Source of the DNA: an uncultured Saprospiraceae bacterium
GTDB lineage: Bacteria; Bacteroidota; Bacteroidia; Chitinophagales; Saprospiraceae
Length of the DNA stretch: 56,279 nucleotides
Assembly: GCA_937921825.1 (NCBI GenBank)
Contig: CAKZVK010000047.1
Coordinates: 1 to 56,279 of the forward strand
Direction: 5' to 3'
Numbering within the stretch: position 1 is the first letter of the stretch; the number at the start of each line of letters is the position of its first letter. Under the pieces are notes generated by a model, which was not told where the DNA came from, ran no database searches, and saw nothing but the letters and a program-made list of their open reading frames with translations. The position numbers and the translations under genes are program-made. This document shows, piece by piece, positions 44,145 to 53,646 of this stretch.

Positions 44145-47100
44145 ATGATTACATTTTTTGGACTTGCTTCAAAGTCCGTATACGCAGTAGAATCACGCAA
44201 TGAATTATCTTCTTCAGATAATTCAAAATTAGAATGGCTTTTCGGTGGCCAGAAGAAAATTTTTGACTCCAAACTAGAAGGACATTTTGTCGGTCCTAGG
44301 GCGGCTATGATTACTCCTTGGAGTACTAATGCCGTAGAGATCACTCAGAATATGGGTATCACAGGCATCACTAGAATCGAACGTCTAGACAAAACTGAAA
44401 CCAGCAGTAATCATGACCCCATGATCTCGCAGGCTTATAAAAGTCTAGATCAAGATATTTTCAACATTGACATTCAACCTGAAGAGATCAAAAGCATCTC
44501 AGACATCGCTGCTTATAATAAGCAAGAAGGGTTAGCCTTGAGTGATGAAGAAGTCGATTACCTTAAAGAGTTAGCTAATAAGATAGGTCGGGACCTTACT
44601 GACTCAGAGGTGTTTGGATTCTCACAGGTCAATTCCGAGCACTGCAGACACAAGATCTTTAATGGCTCTTTTGTCATCGATGGAAAAGAGCAGGAGCAGA
44701 CCCTCTTTCAACTAATAAAAGAAACCTCCAAAGTACATCCTAACACTATCGTCTCAGCATACAAAGACAATGTTGCATTTATAGAAGGACCAGAGGCCAT
44801 ACAATTTGCGCCAGCGAGTGCAGAAAAACCAGACTACTACCAGAAAGAAAAATTCAAGTCTGTCATCTCACTAAAAGCTGAGACACATAACTTCCCTACT
44901 ACAGTAGAACCATTCAATGGTGCGGCGACGGGGTCTGGTGGAGAAATCAGAGATAGATTAGCGGGTGGTAAAGGATCTCTGCCCCTGGCAGGTACGGCAC
45001 TATACATGACCGCTTACTCTAGACTCAATAGTGAGAAACCATGGGAGCAAGGCATGGAAGAAAGACCATGGTTATATCAGACACCAATGGATATCCTTAT
45101 CAAAGCTTCTAATGGCGCTTCTGATTTTGGTAATAAATTCGGCCAGCCACTGATCAATGGATCAGTACTCACCTTTGAACATGAAGAAGCTAATAGAAAA
45201 CTAGGCTACGACAAGGTCATCATGATGGCTGGAGGGATAGGCTATGGTAAAGCTGATCAGGCAAAAAAAGATACACCTAAGAAGGGTGACAAAATAGTCA
45301 TCCTAGGTGGAGACAACTACCGTATAGGAATGGGTGGTGCAGCAGTATCCTCTGCAGAAGGTGGAGAGTTCAATTCTGGTATAGAGCTGAATGCTGTACA
45401 GAGATCCAATCCTGAAATGCAAAAAAGAACGGCCAATGCTATCAGAGGCCTCGTAGAAAGCAAAGTCAACCCTATCGTATCCATCCACGACCATGGCGCG
45501 GGAGGTCATCTTAATTGCCTCTCAGAATTGGTAGAAGAAACAGGGGGCATTATAGAGCTAGACAAACTTCCTATTGGAGACCCCACTCTCTCGGCTAAAG
45601 AAATCATAGGTAATGAGTCTCAAGAAAGAATGGGGCTGGTCATCTCGGAAGAGCACTTACCGACTCTAAGAAAAATAGCGGAAAGGGAAAGAGCACCAAT
45701 GTATGAGGTAGGAACTGTAACAGGCGATCATCGCTTCACTTTCAAGTCTAACAAAGAAGGTGGCTCACCTATGGACATGGCACTGGAAGACATGTTCGGC
45801 AGCTCTCCTAAGACAGTACTCTCTGATAAGGCGCAAGCAGCAAATTATCAGGCGATAGAATACAGCTCCAATAAAATACAAAGCTACATTAGGCAGGTAC
45901 TCCAACTGGAAGCGGTAGCCTGCAAAGATTGGCTGACGAATAAAGTAGATAGATGTGTAGGCGGCAGAGTGGCTAAGCAACAATGTTGTGGACCCTTACA
46001 ACTACCGCTCAATAACTGTGGCGTGATGGCACTAGACTATGACACCACTAATGGTATTGCAACCTCTATGGGACATGCCCCTGTATCTGGACTTATAGAC
46101 CCTACAGCAGGATCTAGAAATGCAATCACAGAAGCCCTCACTAATATAATCTGGGCACCGCTTTCTGAAGGGATAAAGTCTCTGTCACTTTCTGCTAACT
46201 GGATGTGGCCAGCTAAGAACGAGGGAGAAAACGCAAGACTTTATGAAGCCGTAAAGGCAGTATCAGAATACGCCATAGAAATAGGAATAAATATTCCGAC
46301 TGGTAAGGATTCCTTATCAATGAAACAAAAGTATCCAGATAAGGAAGTCTATGCACCAGGGACAGTCGTCATCTCCGCTGTGGGTCACTGCAGTGATATC
46401 ACCAAGATTGTAGAACCCGTAATTAAATTAGATGGAGGCGCAATCTATTACATCAATTTTTCTCAGGACGCCTATAAGCTAGGAGGCTCTTCATTTGCAC
46501 AGACACTTAATAAACTCGGAGCTTCTACGCCAAGTGTCAATGATTCTGGAAAAGTGGTCAACACTTTTAATGCTATGCAAGACTTGATCAAAGCAGATAA
46601 GATTTCATCTGGACATGATATTTCTGCAGGAGGCCTCTTGACGACTCTATTAGAATTATGCTTCTCGAGAAATGGTGTAGCTGCTGATATAGATTTAACA
46701 GGACTAAAGGAAGAGGATAACATTAAACTCTTGCTCTCAGAAAATGCAGGTATTGTATTCCAATCTACTGACCCTAACATAGAGCAGCACTTTGCAGCTA
46801 AGAACATCCACTGCCTCAGAATAGGAACTCCAACGGAAGGCAAAACTCTTAAGGTTACCAATGGCTCATCAAGTTATAAATTCGATATTCCAGAACTGAG
46901 AGATGTATGGTATGAAACTTCTTATCTCTTAGATTGCAAGCAGTCAGGAAAGGAAAAAGCTACGGAGAGATTTCAAAATTATAAAAAGCAAGCTCTACAA
47001 TATAAATTCCCTCAAAACTTCAATGGACAAATTCCTTCCATAGATAGTGGAGCACCAAGACCTAAAGCAGCTGTCATCCGAGAGAAAGGCAGTAACTCAG

Positions 47101-47813
47101 AGCGAGAACTGGCACATGCGATGTACCTCGCTGGCTTTGATGTAAAGGATGTACACATGACGGATCTGATCTCAGGCAGAGAAACACTGGGGGACATTCA
47201 GTTCTTAGGGGCTGTAGGGGGCTTTTCTAATTCGGATGTACTGGGCTCTGCTAAAGGTTGGGCAGGAGCTTTCTTGTATAATGAAAAAGCAAAAAAGGCA
47301 CTAGATAACTTTTTCTCAAGAGAGGATGTGCTTTCTGTAGGTATCTGTAATGGTTGTCAGTTATTCATGGAATTAGAATTGATAAATCCTGACCATGAGC
47401 AACATGGTAAGATGACTTTCAATGATTCTCATAAACATGAAAGCAACTTTACCTCCGTTACGATTCAAGACAATAACTCTGTAATGCTAGCTAGTCTAGC
47501 TGGCACTACGCTAGGTGTATGGATCTCACATGGAGAAGGCAAGTTCTCTTTACCTCATGCAGAGAGTGAATACAACATAGTCGCCAAATATGGCTACGAA
47601 ACGTATCCAGCCAATCCTAATGGCAGCGCTTACAATACCGCGATGCTATGTTCTGCTGATGGTAGACATCTAGCCATGATGCCACACATCGAAAGATCAA
47701 TGTTCCGATGGAACTGGGCCCACTATGACGAAAGCAGATCAGATATAATCTCTCCATGGATATCAGCGTTTACAAATGCGAGAGAGTGGATACTAGAAAA
47801 CAAAAAATCATAA
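44145..47813 (+). CDS. purL: Phosphoribosylformylglycinamidine synthase (large PurL)
   Basis: 1222 residues, the single-chain form with synthase and glutaminase. It turns FGAR, glutamine and ATP to FGAM in purine synthesis. The N-terminal PurS-like part is followed by two AIRS-like halves: EVFGFSQVNSEHCRHKIFNG, AETHNFPTTVEPFNGAATG, then SIHDHGAGGHLNC and NIPTGKDSLSMK. The C-terminal glutaminase has VGICNGCQLF with Cys1068 as nucleophile and PHIERSMFRW with the His-Glu pair. galE follows after 6 bp. Confidence 0.97.
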   Translation: MITFFGLASKSVYAVESRNELSSSDNSKLEWLFGGQKKIFDSKLEGHFVGPRAAMITPWSTNAVEITQNMGITGITRIERLDKTETSSNHDPMISQAYKSLDQDIFNIDIQPEEIKSISDIAAYNKQEGLALSDEEVDYLKELANKIGRDLTDSEVFGFSQVNSEHCRHKIFNGSFVIDGKEQEQTLFQLIKETSKVHPNTIVSAYKDNVAFIEGPEAIQFAPASAEKPDYYQKEKFKSVISLKAETHNFPTTVEPFNGAATGSGGEIRDRLAGGKGSLPLAGTALYMTAYSRLNSEKPWEQGMEERPWLYQTPMDILIKASNGASDFGNKFGQPLINGSVLTFEHEEANRKLGYDKVIMMAGGIGYGKADQAKKDTPKKGDKIVILGGDNYRIGMGGAAVSSAEGGEFNSGIELNAVQRSNPEMQKRTANAIRGLVESKVNPIVSIHDHGAGGHLNCLSELVEETGGIIELDKLPIGDPTLSAKEIIGNESQERMGLVISEEHLPTLRKIAERERAPMYEVGTVTGDHRFTFKSNKEGGSPMDMALEDMFGSSPKTVLSDKAQAANYQAIEYSSNKIQSYIRQVLQLEAVACKDWLTNKVDRCVGGRVAKQQCCGPLQLPLNNCGVMALDYDTTNGIATSMGHAPVSGLIDPTAGSRNAITEALTNIIWAPLSEGIKSLSLSANWMWPAKNEGENARLYEAVKAVSEYAIEIGINIPTGKDSLSMKQKYPDKEVYAPGTVVISAVGHCSDITKIVEPVIKLDGGAIYYINFSQDAYKLGGSSFAQTLNKLGASTPSVNDSGKVVNTFNAMQDLIKADKISSGHDISAGGLLTTLLELCFSRNGVAADIDLTGLKEEDNIKLLLSENAGIVFQSTDPNIEQHFAAKNIHCLRIGTPTEGKTLKVTNGSSSYKFDIPELRDVWYETSYLLDCKQSGKEKATERFQNYKKQALQYKFPQNFNGQIPSIDSGAPRPKAAVIREKGSNSERELAHAMYLAGFDVKDVHMTDLISGRETLGDIQFLGAVGGFSNSDVLGSAKGWAGAFLYNEKAKKALDNFFSREDVLSVGICNGCQLFMELELINPDHEQHGKMTFNDSHKHESNFTSVTIQDNNSVMLASLAGTTLGVWISHGEGKFSLPHAESEYNIVAKYGYETYPANPNGSAYNTAMLCSADGRHLAMMPHIERSMFRWNWAHYDESRSDIISPWISAFTNAREWILENKKS

Positions 47814-47819
47814 AGTAGA

Positions 47820-48857
47820 ATGTCTAAGAAAGTAATCGTTACAGGTGGCACAGGTTTTATAGGCTCTCATACTGTAGTAGAACTTATTGCTGCAGGATAT
47901 ACGCCGGTGATACTAGACAATCTATCTAATTCAGAGATAGAGGTACTGGAGGGTATCAAAAAGATAACAGGAGTAACGGTAGAGTTTGGCCAGATAGATA
48001 TTAAGGACCAAGCAGCACTTACTACTTTCTTCCATGAACATAAGGATGCTATCGGTGTCATACATTTTGCAGCCTTGAAAGCCGTAGGCGAAAGTGTCAA
48101 CAAACCCCTACTCTACTATAAAAACAATATTGGTGGATTGATTAATATCATTTCTTGCATGAAAGAAGTGGGGATCAATAATCATATCTTTTCTTCATCA
48201 TGTACCGTCTATGGGCAACCTGACCAATTACCTGTCACCGAAAATTCTCCACTGAAACCTGCAGAATCACCCTACGGTAATACAAAGCAGATAGGTGAAG
48301 AAATCTTAAGAGAGGATATAGCCAGTAGAACAGATGAAGGGAAAGTCATAGCACTGAGATACTTCAACCCTATAGGGGCGCATGCATCGGCTGAGATAGG
48401 AGAACTACCTCTCGGAGTACCAGAAAACTTAATCCCCTATGTTACGCAGACAGCCATAGGACTTAGGGACGAACTAAAAGTGTTTGGTGATGATTACAAT
48501 ACCAAAGATGGTACTGCCGTCAGAGACTATATCCATGTAGTAGACCTGGCACAAGCCCATGTAGTAGCTCTAGATAGATTGGTCAACCACAAGAACAAAG
48601 AAAAATTCGAGGTATTCAACTTAGGGACTGGACAAGGGAACTCTGTCTTAGAAGTTATTCATGCCTTCGAGAAAAGTACTGGTGTAAAACTAAACTATAA
48701 GGTAGTAGATAGAAGAGCTGGAGATGTAGAAGCCACTTATGCAGATACAAGCTTTGCAAAAAATGAGTTAGGCTGGTCTACTAAACTATCTCTGGAAGAA
48801 ATGCTGGCCTCCGCTTGGAAGTGGCAAAAGAAATTAGACAGTAAAAAATCGGTATAA
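47820..48857 (+). CDS. galE: UDP-glucose 4-epimerase
   Basis: 345 residues, an extended SDR. GGTGFIG (9-15) binds NAD; Ser127, Tyr152 and Lys156 (SSSCTVYG, PYGNTK) are catalytic, and ALRYFNPIGAHASAEIGE is the typical substrate loop. It interconverts UDP-glucose and UDP-galactose for polysaccharides or galactose use. It sits 6 bp after purL, probably on one transcript, and ends at a strong terminator. Confidence 0.94.
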   Translation: MSKKVIVTGGTGFIGSHTVVELIAAGYTPVILDNLSNSEIEVLEGIKKITGVTVEFGQIDIKDQAALTTFFHEHKDAIGVIHFAALKAVGESVNKPLLYYKNNIGGLINIISCMKEVGINNHIFSSSCTVYGQPDQLPVTENSPLKPAESPYGNTKQIGEEILREDIASRTDEGKVIALRYFNPIGAHASAEIGELPLGVPENLIPYVTQTAIGLRDELKVFGDDYNTKDGTAVRDYIHVVDLAQAHVVALDRLVNHKNKEKFEVFNLGTGQGNSVLEVIHAFEKSTGVKLNYKVVDRRAGDVEATYADTSFAKNELGWSTKLSLEEMLASAWKWQKKLDSKKSV

Positions 48858-48886
48858 AAAAAGCCCGTCAGTTGACGGGCTTTTTT
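48857..48886. terminator. Bidirectional intrinsic terminator
   Basis: GCCCGTC (48863-48869) pairs with GACGGGC (48874-48880), with AGTT loop, a run of A before and six T after. Both strands read as stem plus T-run, so it serves galE and the convergent DUF2853 gene. Confidence 0.92.
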
Positions 48887-48891
48887 ATGTC

Positions 48892-49230
48892 TTATTTATA
48901 GACGCTTGCTTTTCTAAACTGCTTTACTAGCAAATAGTAAAACATAGCTCGGTACTTGTTCCTGTTAGAAGAACCCATTATTTTGACTACTTCTGCTAAG
49001 CCTTCATCTAATTTAGGCGTATCCTTCAGTCCTAACTTCTTGATTAAGAAGTTCTTTTTTACTCTAGCCATCTCATCTTTATCTCCTGAAGAAACCTTAG
49101 AGGCATCCCTGTTGTAGATAGATGGACCACAGCCTTTAGCTACAGCAGTAAGTAGTTTTACATCGTACTTTACTTTTAACTTCTTGAACTCTTTGTCATA
49201 TGTGTCAAGACATTCTTGAAACTTACTCAT
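48892..49230 (-). CDS. DUF2853-family protein
   Basis: 112 residues from the ATG giving MSKFQECLDTYD (an upstream ATG would add 11 residues that do not fit the family). Features match DUF2853: an N-terminal YDKEFKKLKVKYDVKLL helix, SIYNRDASKVSSGDKDEMARVKKNF with the conserved Arg-Asp, and RNKYRAMFYYLLVKQ at the end. All-helical and cytosolic. Its function is unknown. Confidence 0.8.
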   Translation of the reverse strand: MSKFQECLDTYDKEFKKLKVKYDVKLLTAVAKGCGPSIYNRDASKVSSGDKDEMARVKKNFLIKKLGLKDTPKLDEGLAEVVKIMGSSNRNKYRAMFYYLLVKQFRKASVYK

Positions 49231-49308
49231 GGTATAAAATTTAGTTATCAAAAAAACTCTCATAAAATTAAATAAAAATGTAAGATATCTTCATGATCTA
49301 AAATTTAA

Positions 49309-49339
49309 TTGCCTTTTCTGGTTTACAGAACTAACTTTG
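49309..49339 (+). promoter_or_regulatory. Promoter of gatB
   Basis: TTG (49309-49311), 20 nt, TAACTTTG (49332-49339): full match to the Bacteroidota consensus. The ATG is 15 nt after. Confidence 0.72.
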
Positions 49340-49354
49340 GTGTAAGAATAAATA

Positions 49355-50785
49355 ATGACAGAAAAATACGATACTGTAGTAGGGCTGGAAATTCATGTAC
49401 AACTCAAGACTGAGAGTAAAGCCTTCAGTTCTGATGAAAATAACTTCGGCGATCAACCCAACGAGAACATTCACCCCGTTAGTATTGCCTTACCCGGTGC
49501 ACTTCCTAAGGTCAATAGAAGTCAGGTACTCTCTGCTGTCAAGCTAGGAGCTGCCCTCAATAGTACTATCAATTCTAGCTCTCACTTCGATAGAAAAAAC
49601 TATTTCTATCCGGATTCTCCCAAGGGTTATCAGATAACACAAGATGGAAACCCCATACTACAAGGAGGCACAATACATTTCAAAACTGGAGGCACTCTCA
49701 AAAAGATCCGCATTCATCAGGTCCACATGGAAGATGATGCTGGGAAATCTAACCATGAGTTACACGAGGCCTATTCTCTCATAGATCTCAATAGGTCTGG
49801 CACTCCCCTACTGGAAGTGGTTACAGAACCTGACTTTTCATCAGGACAGGAGGTACATGATTTCTTAGCGGCCTTTCAGATTCTACTACGCTATCTAGAA
49901 ATCTCTGATGCTAATATGGAAGAAGGCTCTCTAAGATGCGACTGTAACGTCTCAGTCAAACCCACAGGGTCCTCTACCCTAGGTACAAGATGTGAAATAA
50001 AAAACATCAATTCTAAGAAATTTGCCAAGACAGCTATCGCTTACGAAAGGCAGAGACAAATAGATCTTCTTACTTCGGGAAAGACCGTAGATCAAGAAAC
50101 GAGACTATTCGACTCTATACAAGGCGTCACCTATACCATGCGTAAAAAAGAAGATGCGCTTGACTACAGATATTTTCCAGATCCTGATCTGCAACCTATC
50201 ATCTTGTCCGAAGAACTGATAGAGAACATAAAAGGTGGGATAGAACTTCTCCCTTGGACTGCACTAGAGGAGCTCAAAAAAAGAGGCGTCAGTGCAGATA
50301 AAGCAGAAGCCCTCTGCGTAGATAAAAACTATGTGCTCTATTTCATGTCCCTTCATGAGGCTATTACTAAGCCAAAATTGGTTTCAGATTTTATTCTTAA
50401 TCATATAGCTCCAAGATGGGAAGAGCTAGAAGGTCTGGACTTAGCTCTACTTAATGAGCGATGGATAGAACTGTTACAACTTATAAAGTCTAATAAAGTC
50501 AGTGCCTCCGCGGCCTATCAAAAACTAGTACCTGAAATTCTCTCAGATCAGAACTTATCAGTTCTGGCACTGGCAGAACAGAACGATCTTATACTCGCGG
50601 AGAGTAACAGTGATGATCTAGAGGCTCTTTGCAAAGAAGTCCTCAATAGTTTCCCAGATAAAGTAATGGCCTATCAAAAGGGGAAAAAAGGCTTGATCGG
50701 TTTCTTTATGGGGCAAGCAATGAAGAAGGGCAAAAACTTAGATCCGAAACTGCTACAAAGTACCTTCGGAAAGCTTTTGTCTTAG
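49355..50785 (+). CDS. gatB: Asp-tRNA(Asn)/Glu-tRNA(Gln) amidotransferase subunit B
   Basis: 476 residues. GLEIHVQLKT (9-18), SSHFDRKNYFYPDSPKGYQITQ (here its first part) and LEDDAGKS-like MEDDAGKS are the kinase-core motifs, while the last 150 residues are the helical GatB/YqeY tRNA-binding domain. With GatA and GatC (not in the window) it amidates misacylated tRNAs. Its 3' end overlaps the ABC ATPase gene on the other strand by 4 bp. Confidence 0.96.
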   Translation: MTEKYDTVVGLEIHVQLKTESKAFSSDENNFGDQPNENIHPVSIALPGALPKVNRSQVLSAVKLGAALNSTINSSSHFDRKNYFYPDSPKGYQITQDGNPILQGGTIHFKTGGTLKKIRIHQVHMEDDAGKSNHELHEAYSLIDLNRSGTPLLEVVTEPDFSSGQEVHDFLAAFQILLRYLEISDANMEEGSLRCDCNVSVKPTGSSTLGTRCEIKNINSKKFAKTAIAYERQRQIDLLTSGKTVDQETRLFDSIQGVTYTMRKKEDALDYRYFPDPDLQPIILSEELIENIKGGIELLPWTALEELKKRGVSADKAEALCVDKNYVLYFMSLHEAITKPKLVSDFILNHIAPRWEELEGLDLALLNERWIELLQLIKSNKVSASAAYQKLVPEILSDQNLSVLALAEQNDLILAESNSDDLEALCKEVLNSFPDKVMAYQKGKKGLIGFFMGQAMKKGKNLDPKLLQSTFGKLLS

Positions 50786-51384
50786 AGTGCTATTCGGCTT
50801 GTGCAAGAACGAATATCAAACTCGTCATTAGAAGCAATTAATACTGTCTTGTCTTGAGAGAAGTTCTCTAGCATATCTGCATACCAAGATTTCCTGTGCT
50901 CATCTAGAAAAGATGTCGGTTCATCCAGAATCAATAACGAAACATCCATATTAAAGGCTAGACTTAGAGCCAGTCTTTGTTTCATACCAGAAGAAAAATA
51001 TCTGACTTGCTTATCTTTTTCTTTTTTGAAATCAGAGATCTCAAGAAACTCTGAGAAGCTGTCCACTATTACGGGCTTGAAAATCTTATAGTGCTCAAAT
51101 AATTCATTTACGGTAAATTCTTCATCTAATTCTAGATAGGCGGCTGAGATAGCGACCTGCTTATAGACATCATCTCTATCTATCTTCTGGCCCTCATTCG
51201 TATACTCCACTGAACCTTGTGTCGTAGAAAGATAACCTGATATAATCTGCACTAGAGTAGATTTTCCAGAACCGTTCTGTCCTGTGATGGCAACGTGCTC
51301 TCCTGAGCTGATATTATGAGATATATTTCTGAGAACCCATCCGGTTGTATAGCGCTTACTGATATTATCGAGAACAATGTTCAT
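50782..51384 (-). CDS. ABC-type ATP-binding protein without a permease gene
   Basis: 200 residues, one ABC ATPase domain. Walker A GQNGSGKST (35-43), signature FSSGMKQRL (130-138) in place of LSGGQ, Walker B LLILDEP (150-156). The switch His is Asn186 (IASNDE) and the Q-loop Gln seems to be Ala82, by motif spacing. No membrane partner is beside it. It follows lpxA by 8 bp, so it belongs to the lipid A operon and may help in envelope transport or have a regulatory role; this is inference. Confidence 0.85.
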   Translation of the reverse strand: MNIVLDNISKRYTTGWVLRNISHNISSGEHVAITGQNGSGKSTLVQIISGYLSTTQGSVEYTNEGQKIDRDDVYKQVAISAAYLELDEEFTVNELFEHYKIFKPVIVDSFSEFLEISDFKKEKDKQVRYFSSGMKQRLALSLAFNMDVSLLILDEPTSFLDEHRKSWYADMLENFSQDKTVLIASNDEFDIRSCTSRIAL

Positions 51385-51392
51385 GTTCCGAA

Positions 51393-52190
51393 TTAATCGC
51401 CGATGAGACTATTGAATCCTCTCATAAGGCCTTTTTCTGACTTATCTATGAAGTCCAAGATATCTTTTTTCTCTTGGCTGCCTGGCATAGCTTTTTCTAT
51501 ATGCTCCAAGGCCTTAGACATAGACCAACCTTTGATAAAGAGTACACGGTAGATATCTTGTATCCTATCTATGGAGTCCTTAGTGAACCCTCTTCTTTCT
51601 AGTCCTATCCGATTGACACCGACATAAGAGAGAGGTTCTCTCGCTGCCTTCACATAAGGAGGGACGTTCTTTCTGACGAGACTGCCACCTGTGATATAAG
51701 TATGATTACCAATACTGACAAACTGCTGAATTGCCGTCATCCCACCTATAGAAACATGCTCTCCCAAGATGACATGCCCCGCTAGATTTACAGCATTGGC
51801 GATGATGCAGTTACGCTTGACATGACAGTCATGTGCTACATGTACATAAGCCATCAATAAGGTATTATCTTCTACTATCGTTTTACCATAGGCTTTAGTG
51901 CCTTTATTGATAGTGACACATTCTCGGACCATTACATTATCACCGATGATAGCCTTAGTATTCTCTCCCTTATATTTTAAGTCTTGAGGATCAGCACCGA
52001 TAACTGCCTGAGGAAAAATCTTACAGTTCTTCCCTATCGTTGTTCCAGAGTAGAGTACAGAATGGGTAGAAATAATACTCCCATCTCCCACACTAACGTT
52101 ATCATCTACATAAGCAAATGGCTCAATAGTAACATCGTTTCCTATTATGGCATTCTTATGGACAAAAGCTAATGGAGAAATCTTACTCAT
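51393..52190 (-). CDS. lpxA: UDP-N-acetylglucosamine acyltransferase
   Basis: 265 residues of left-handed beta-helix hexapeptide repeats in the first 190, then a helical tail. His120 in HVAHDC fits the catalytic His125 of E. coli; the GADPQDLKYKGE loop is the usual substrate part. It carries out the first step of lipid A synthesis. It lies 37 bp after lpxC-fabZ. Confidence 0.96.
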   Translation of the reverse strand: MSKISPLAFVHKNAIIGNDVTIEPFAYVDDNVSVGDGSIISTHSVLYSGTTIGKNCKIFPQAVIGADPQDLKYKGENTKAIIGDNVMVRECVTINKGTKAYGKTIVEDNTLLMAYVHVAHDCHVKRNCIIANAVNLAGHVILGEHVSIGGMTAIQQFVSIGNHTYITGGSLVRKNVPPYVKAAREPLSYVGVNRIGLERRGFTKDSIDRIQDIYRVLFIKGWSMSKALEHIEKAMPGSQEKKDILDFIDKSEKGLMRGFNSLIGD

Positions 52191-52227
52191 AATAGATAAA
52201 CTTGAATTACGAAGTTATTGGTGTAAT

Positions 52228-53646
52228 TCAGGCCTTGTCTTTGGCGACAACTGAAGCCTTTTTACTTATTTGTGCAGTCAGCTCTCCTTCTGATACTATG
52301 GAGTTACCAACGTATACTGTACCCTGCATTTGGAATATTCCTCTTCTTATCGGTCCCATCAATTCCATTTTCAGGATCATCGTATCTCCAGGCTTTACAA
52401 GTTTTTTGAATTTGACATTATCCATCTTGAGAAAATAAGTATTCCAGTCACTAGGATTCTCAACAGAAGTCAAGGCCAGAATACCTCCTGTCTGAGCCAG
52501 AGCTTCCATTTGGAGTACGCCTGGAAAAACAGGATTGTCCGGGAAGTGCCCCATGAAGAACTCTTCATTAGCAGTGACATTCTTTATCCCTACCACGTGA
52601 GTATCTGACTTCTCTATTATCTTATCCACTAAAAGGAAAGGATATCTATGAGGGATATAACTTTTGATGCCTTCTATATCTAGATAAGGTTCATCTGCTG
52701 GATTGTATAGAGGCTTACCTCTAAGCTTCTTTCTTTTCTGATATTCTGTTTTTAGAAACTTTGCAAAAGCCACGTTGCCCGTATGTCCAGGACGCTTTGC
52801 AATTATCTTACCCTTGATAGGCATTCTGAGAAGATACAAATCTCCTATCAGATCTAGCAGCTTGTGTCTAGCTGGTTCATTAGGATAGTTCAGCGTCAGA
52901 CCATTAAGGATGCCATTATCGACGATGATATTTTCATCCACATTGAAATGTGCTGCAAGCTCCTTCACTTTAGACTGAGGAAAGTCTTTATGACTAAAGA
53001 CAATAGCATTATCTACTCTGCCTCCTTTTATGACGCCTTTTCTGTGTAGCTCTTCTAGCTCATTTACAAATACAAAAGTTCTAGAAGGCGCAATTTCTTC
53101 GTGGTAGGATACTGTATTATTATATACGGCGACCTGTCTGCCGACCTTAGAATTATATTCTATGATAGACGTGATTTCTGATTCCTCTACAGTCTCTGTG
53201 GGCAGATAGAGATAATGTGCACCACTGGTAGGATCTGTAAATTCTATAGTCTCATCTAGCTCTAGATATTCTCTTGTTGCTTCTTGGGTAGTGATACCAG
53301 CTTTGGAGATAGCCGTAACAAATGGTTCTGCACTTCCATTAAGTATCGGCACTTCTGGGCCATCTATTTCTATGGTCAAATTATCTATCCCCAGACCACA
53401 AAGGGCTGACAAGAGATGCTCTGTAGTGGAGACCATGACATCTTGCTTCTTGAGACAAGTACTTCTAAAGGTAGAGTCTACAAAAGTTATAGCGGCAGCA
53501 ATCTGAGGCTGCCCTTCTAAATCTATTCTTTTGAAATTAATTCCTGAATTGGCTTCTGCAGGAATACAAGTCATTTTGACCATGCTTCCCGTGTGCAGTC
53601 CTATCCCTTCTAGTTCAAATTTCTGACTTATCGTCTGTTGATTCAT
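52228..53646 (-). CDS. Bifunctional LpxC-FabZ (UDP-3-O-acyl-GlcNAc deacetylase / hydroxyacyl-ACP dehydratase)
   Basis: 472 residues. LpxC part, 1-310: zinc ligands His77 (TTEHLL), His261 and Asp265 (ARHKLLDLIGDL), with His288 (PGHTGN) as the acid-base. FabZ part, 325-472: IPHRYPFLLVDKI, His367 in GHFPDNPVFPG and Glu381 as the catalytic pair. The fusion is common in Bacteroidota and joins the committed step of lipid A with fatty acid elongation. It overlaps lpxD by 32 bp. Confidence 0.97.
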   Translation of the reverse strand: MNQQTISQKFELEGIGLHTGSMVKMTCIPAEANSGINFKRIDLEGQPQIAAAITFVDSTFRSTCLKKQDVMVSTTEHLLSALCGLGIDNLTIEIDGPEVPILNGSAEPFVTAISKAGITTQEATREYLELDETIEFTDPTSGAHYLYLPTETVEESEITSIIEYNSKVGRQVAVYNNTVSYHEEIAPSRTFVFVNELEELHRKGVIKGGRVDNAIVFSHKDFPQSKVKELAAHFNVDENIIVDNGILNGLTLNYPNEPARHKLLDLIGDLYLLRMPIKGKIIAKRPGHTGNVAFAKFLKTEYQKRKKLRGKPLYNPADEPYLDIEGIKSYIPHRYPFLLVDKIIEKSDTHVVGIKNVTANEEFFMGHFPDNPVFPGVLQMEALAQTGGILALTSVENPSDWNTYFLKMDNVKFKKLVKPGDTMILKMELMGPIRRGIFQMQGTVYVGNSIVSEGELTAQISKKASVVAKDKA

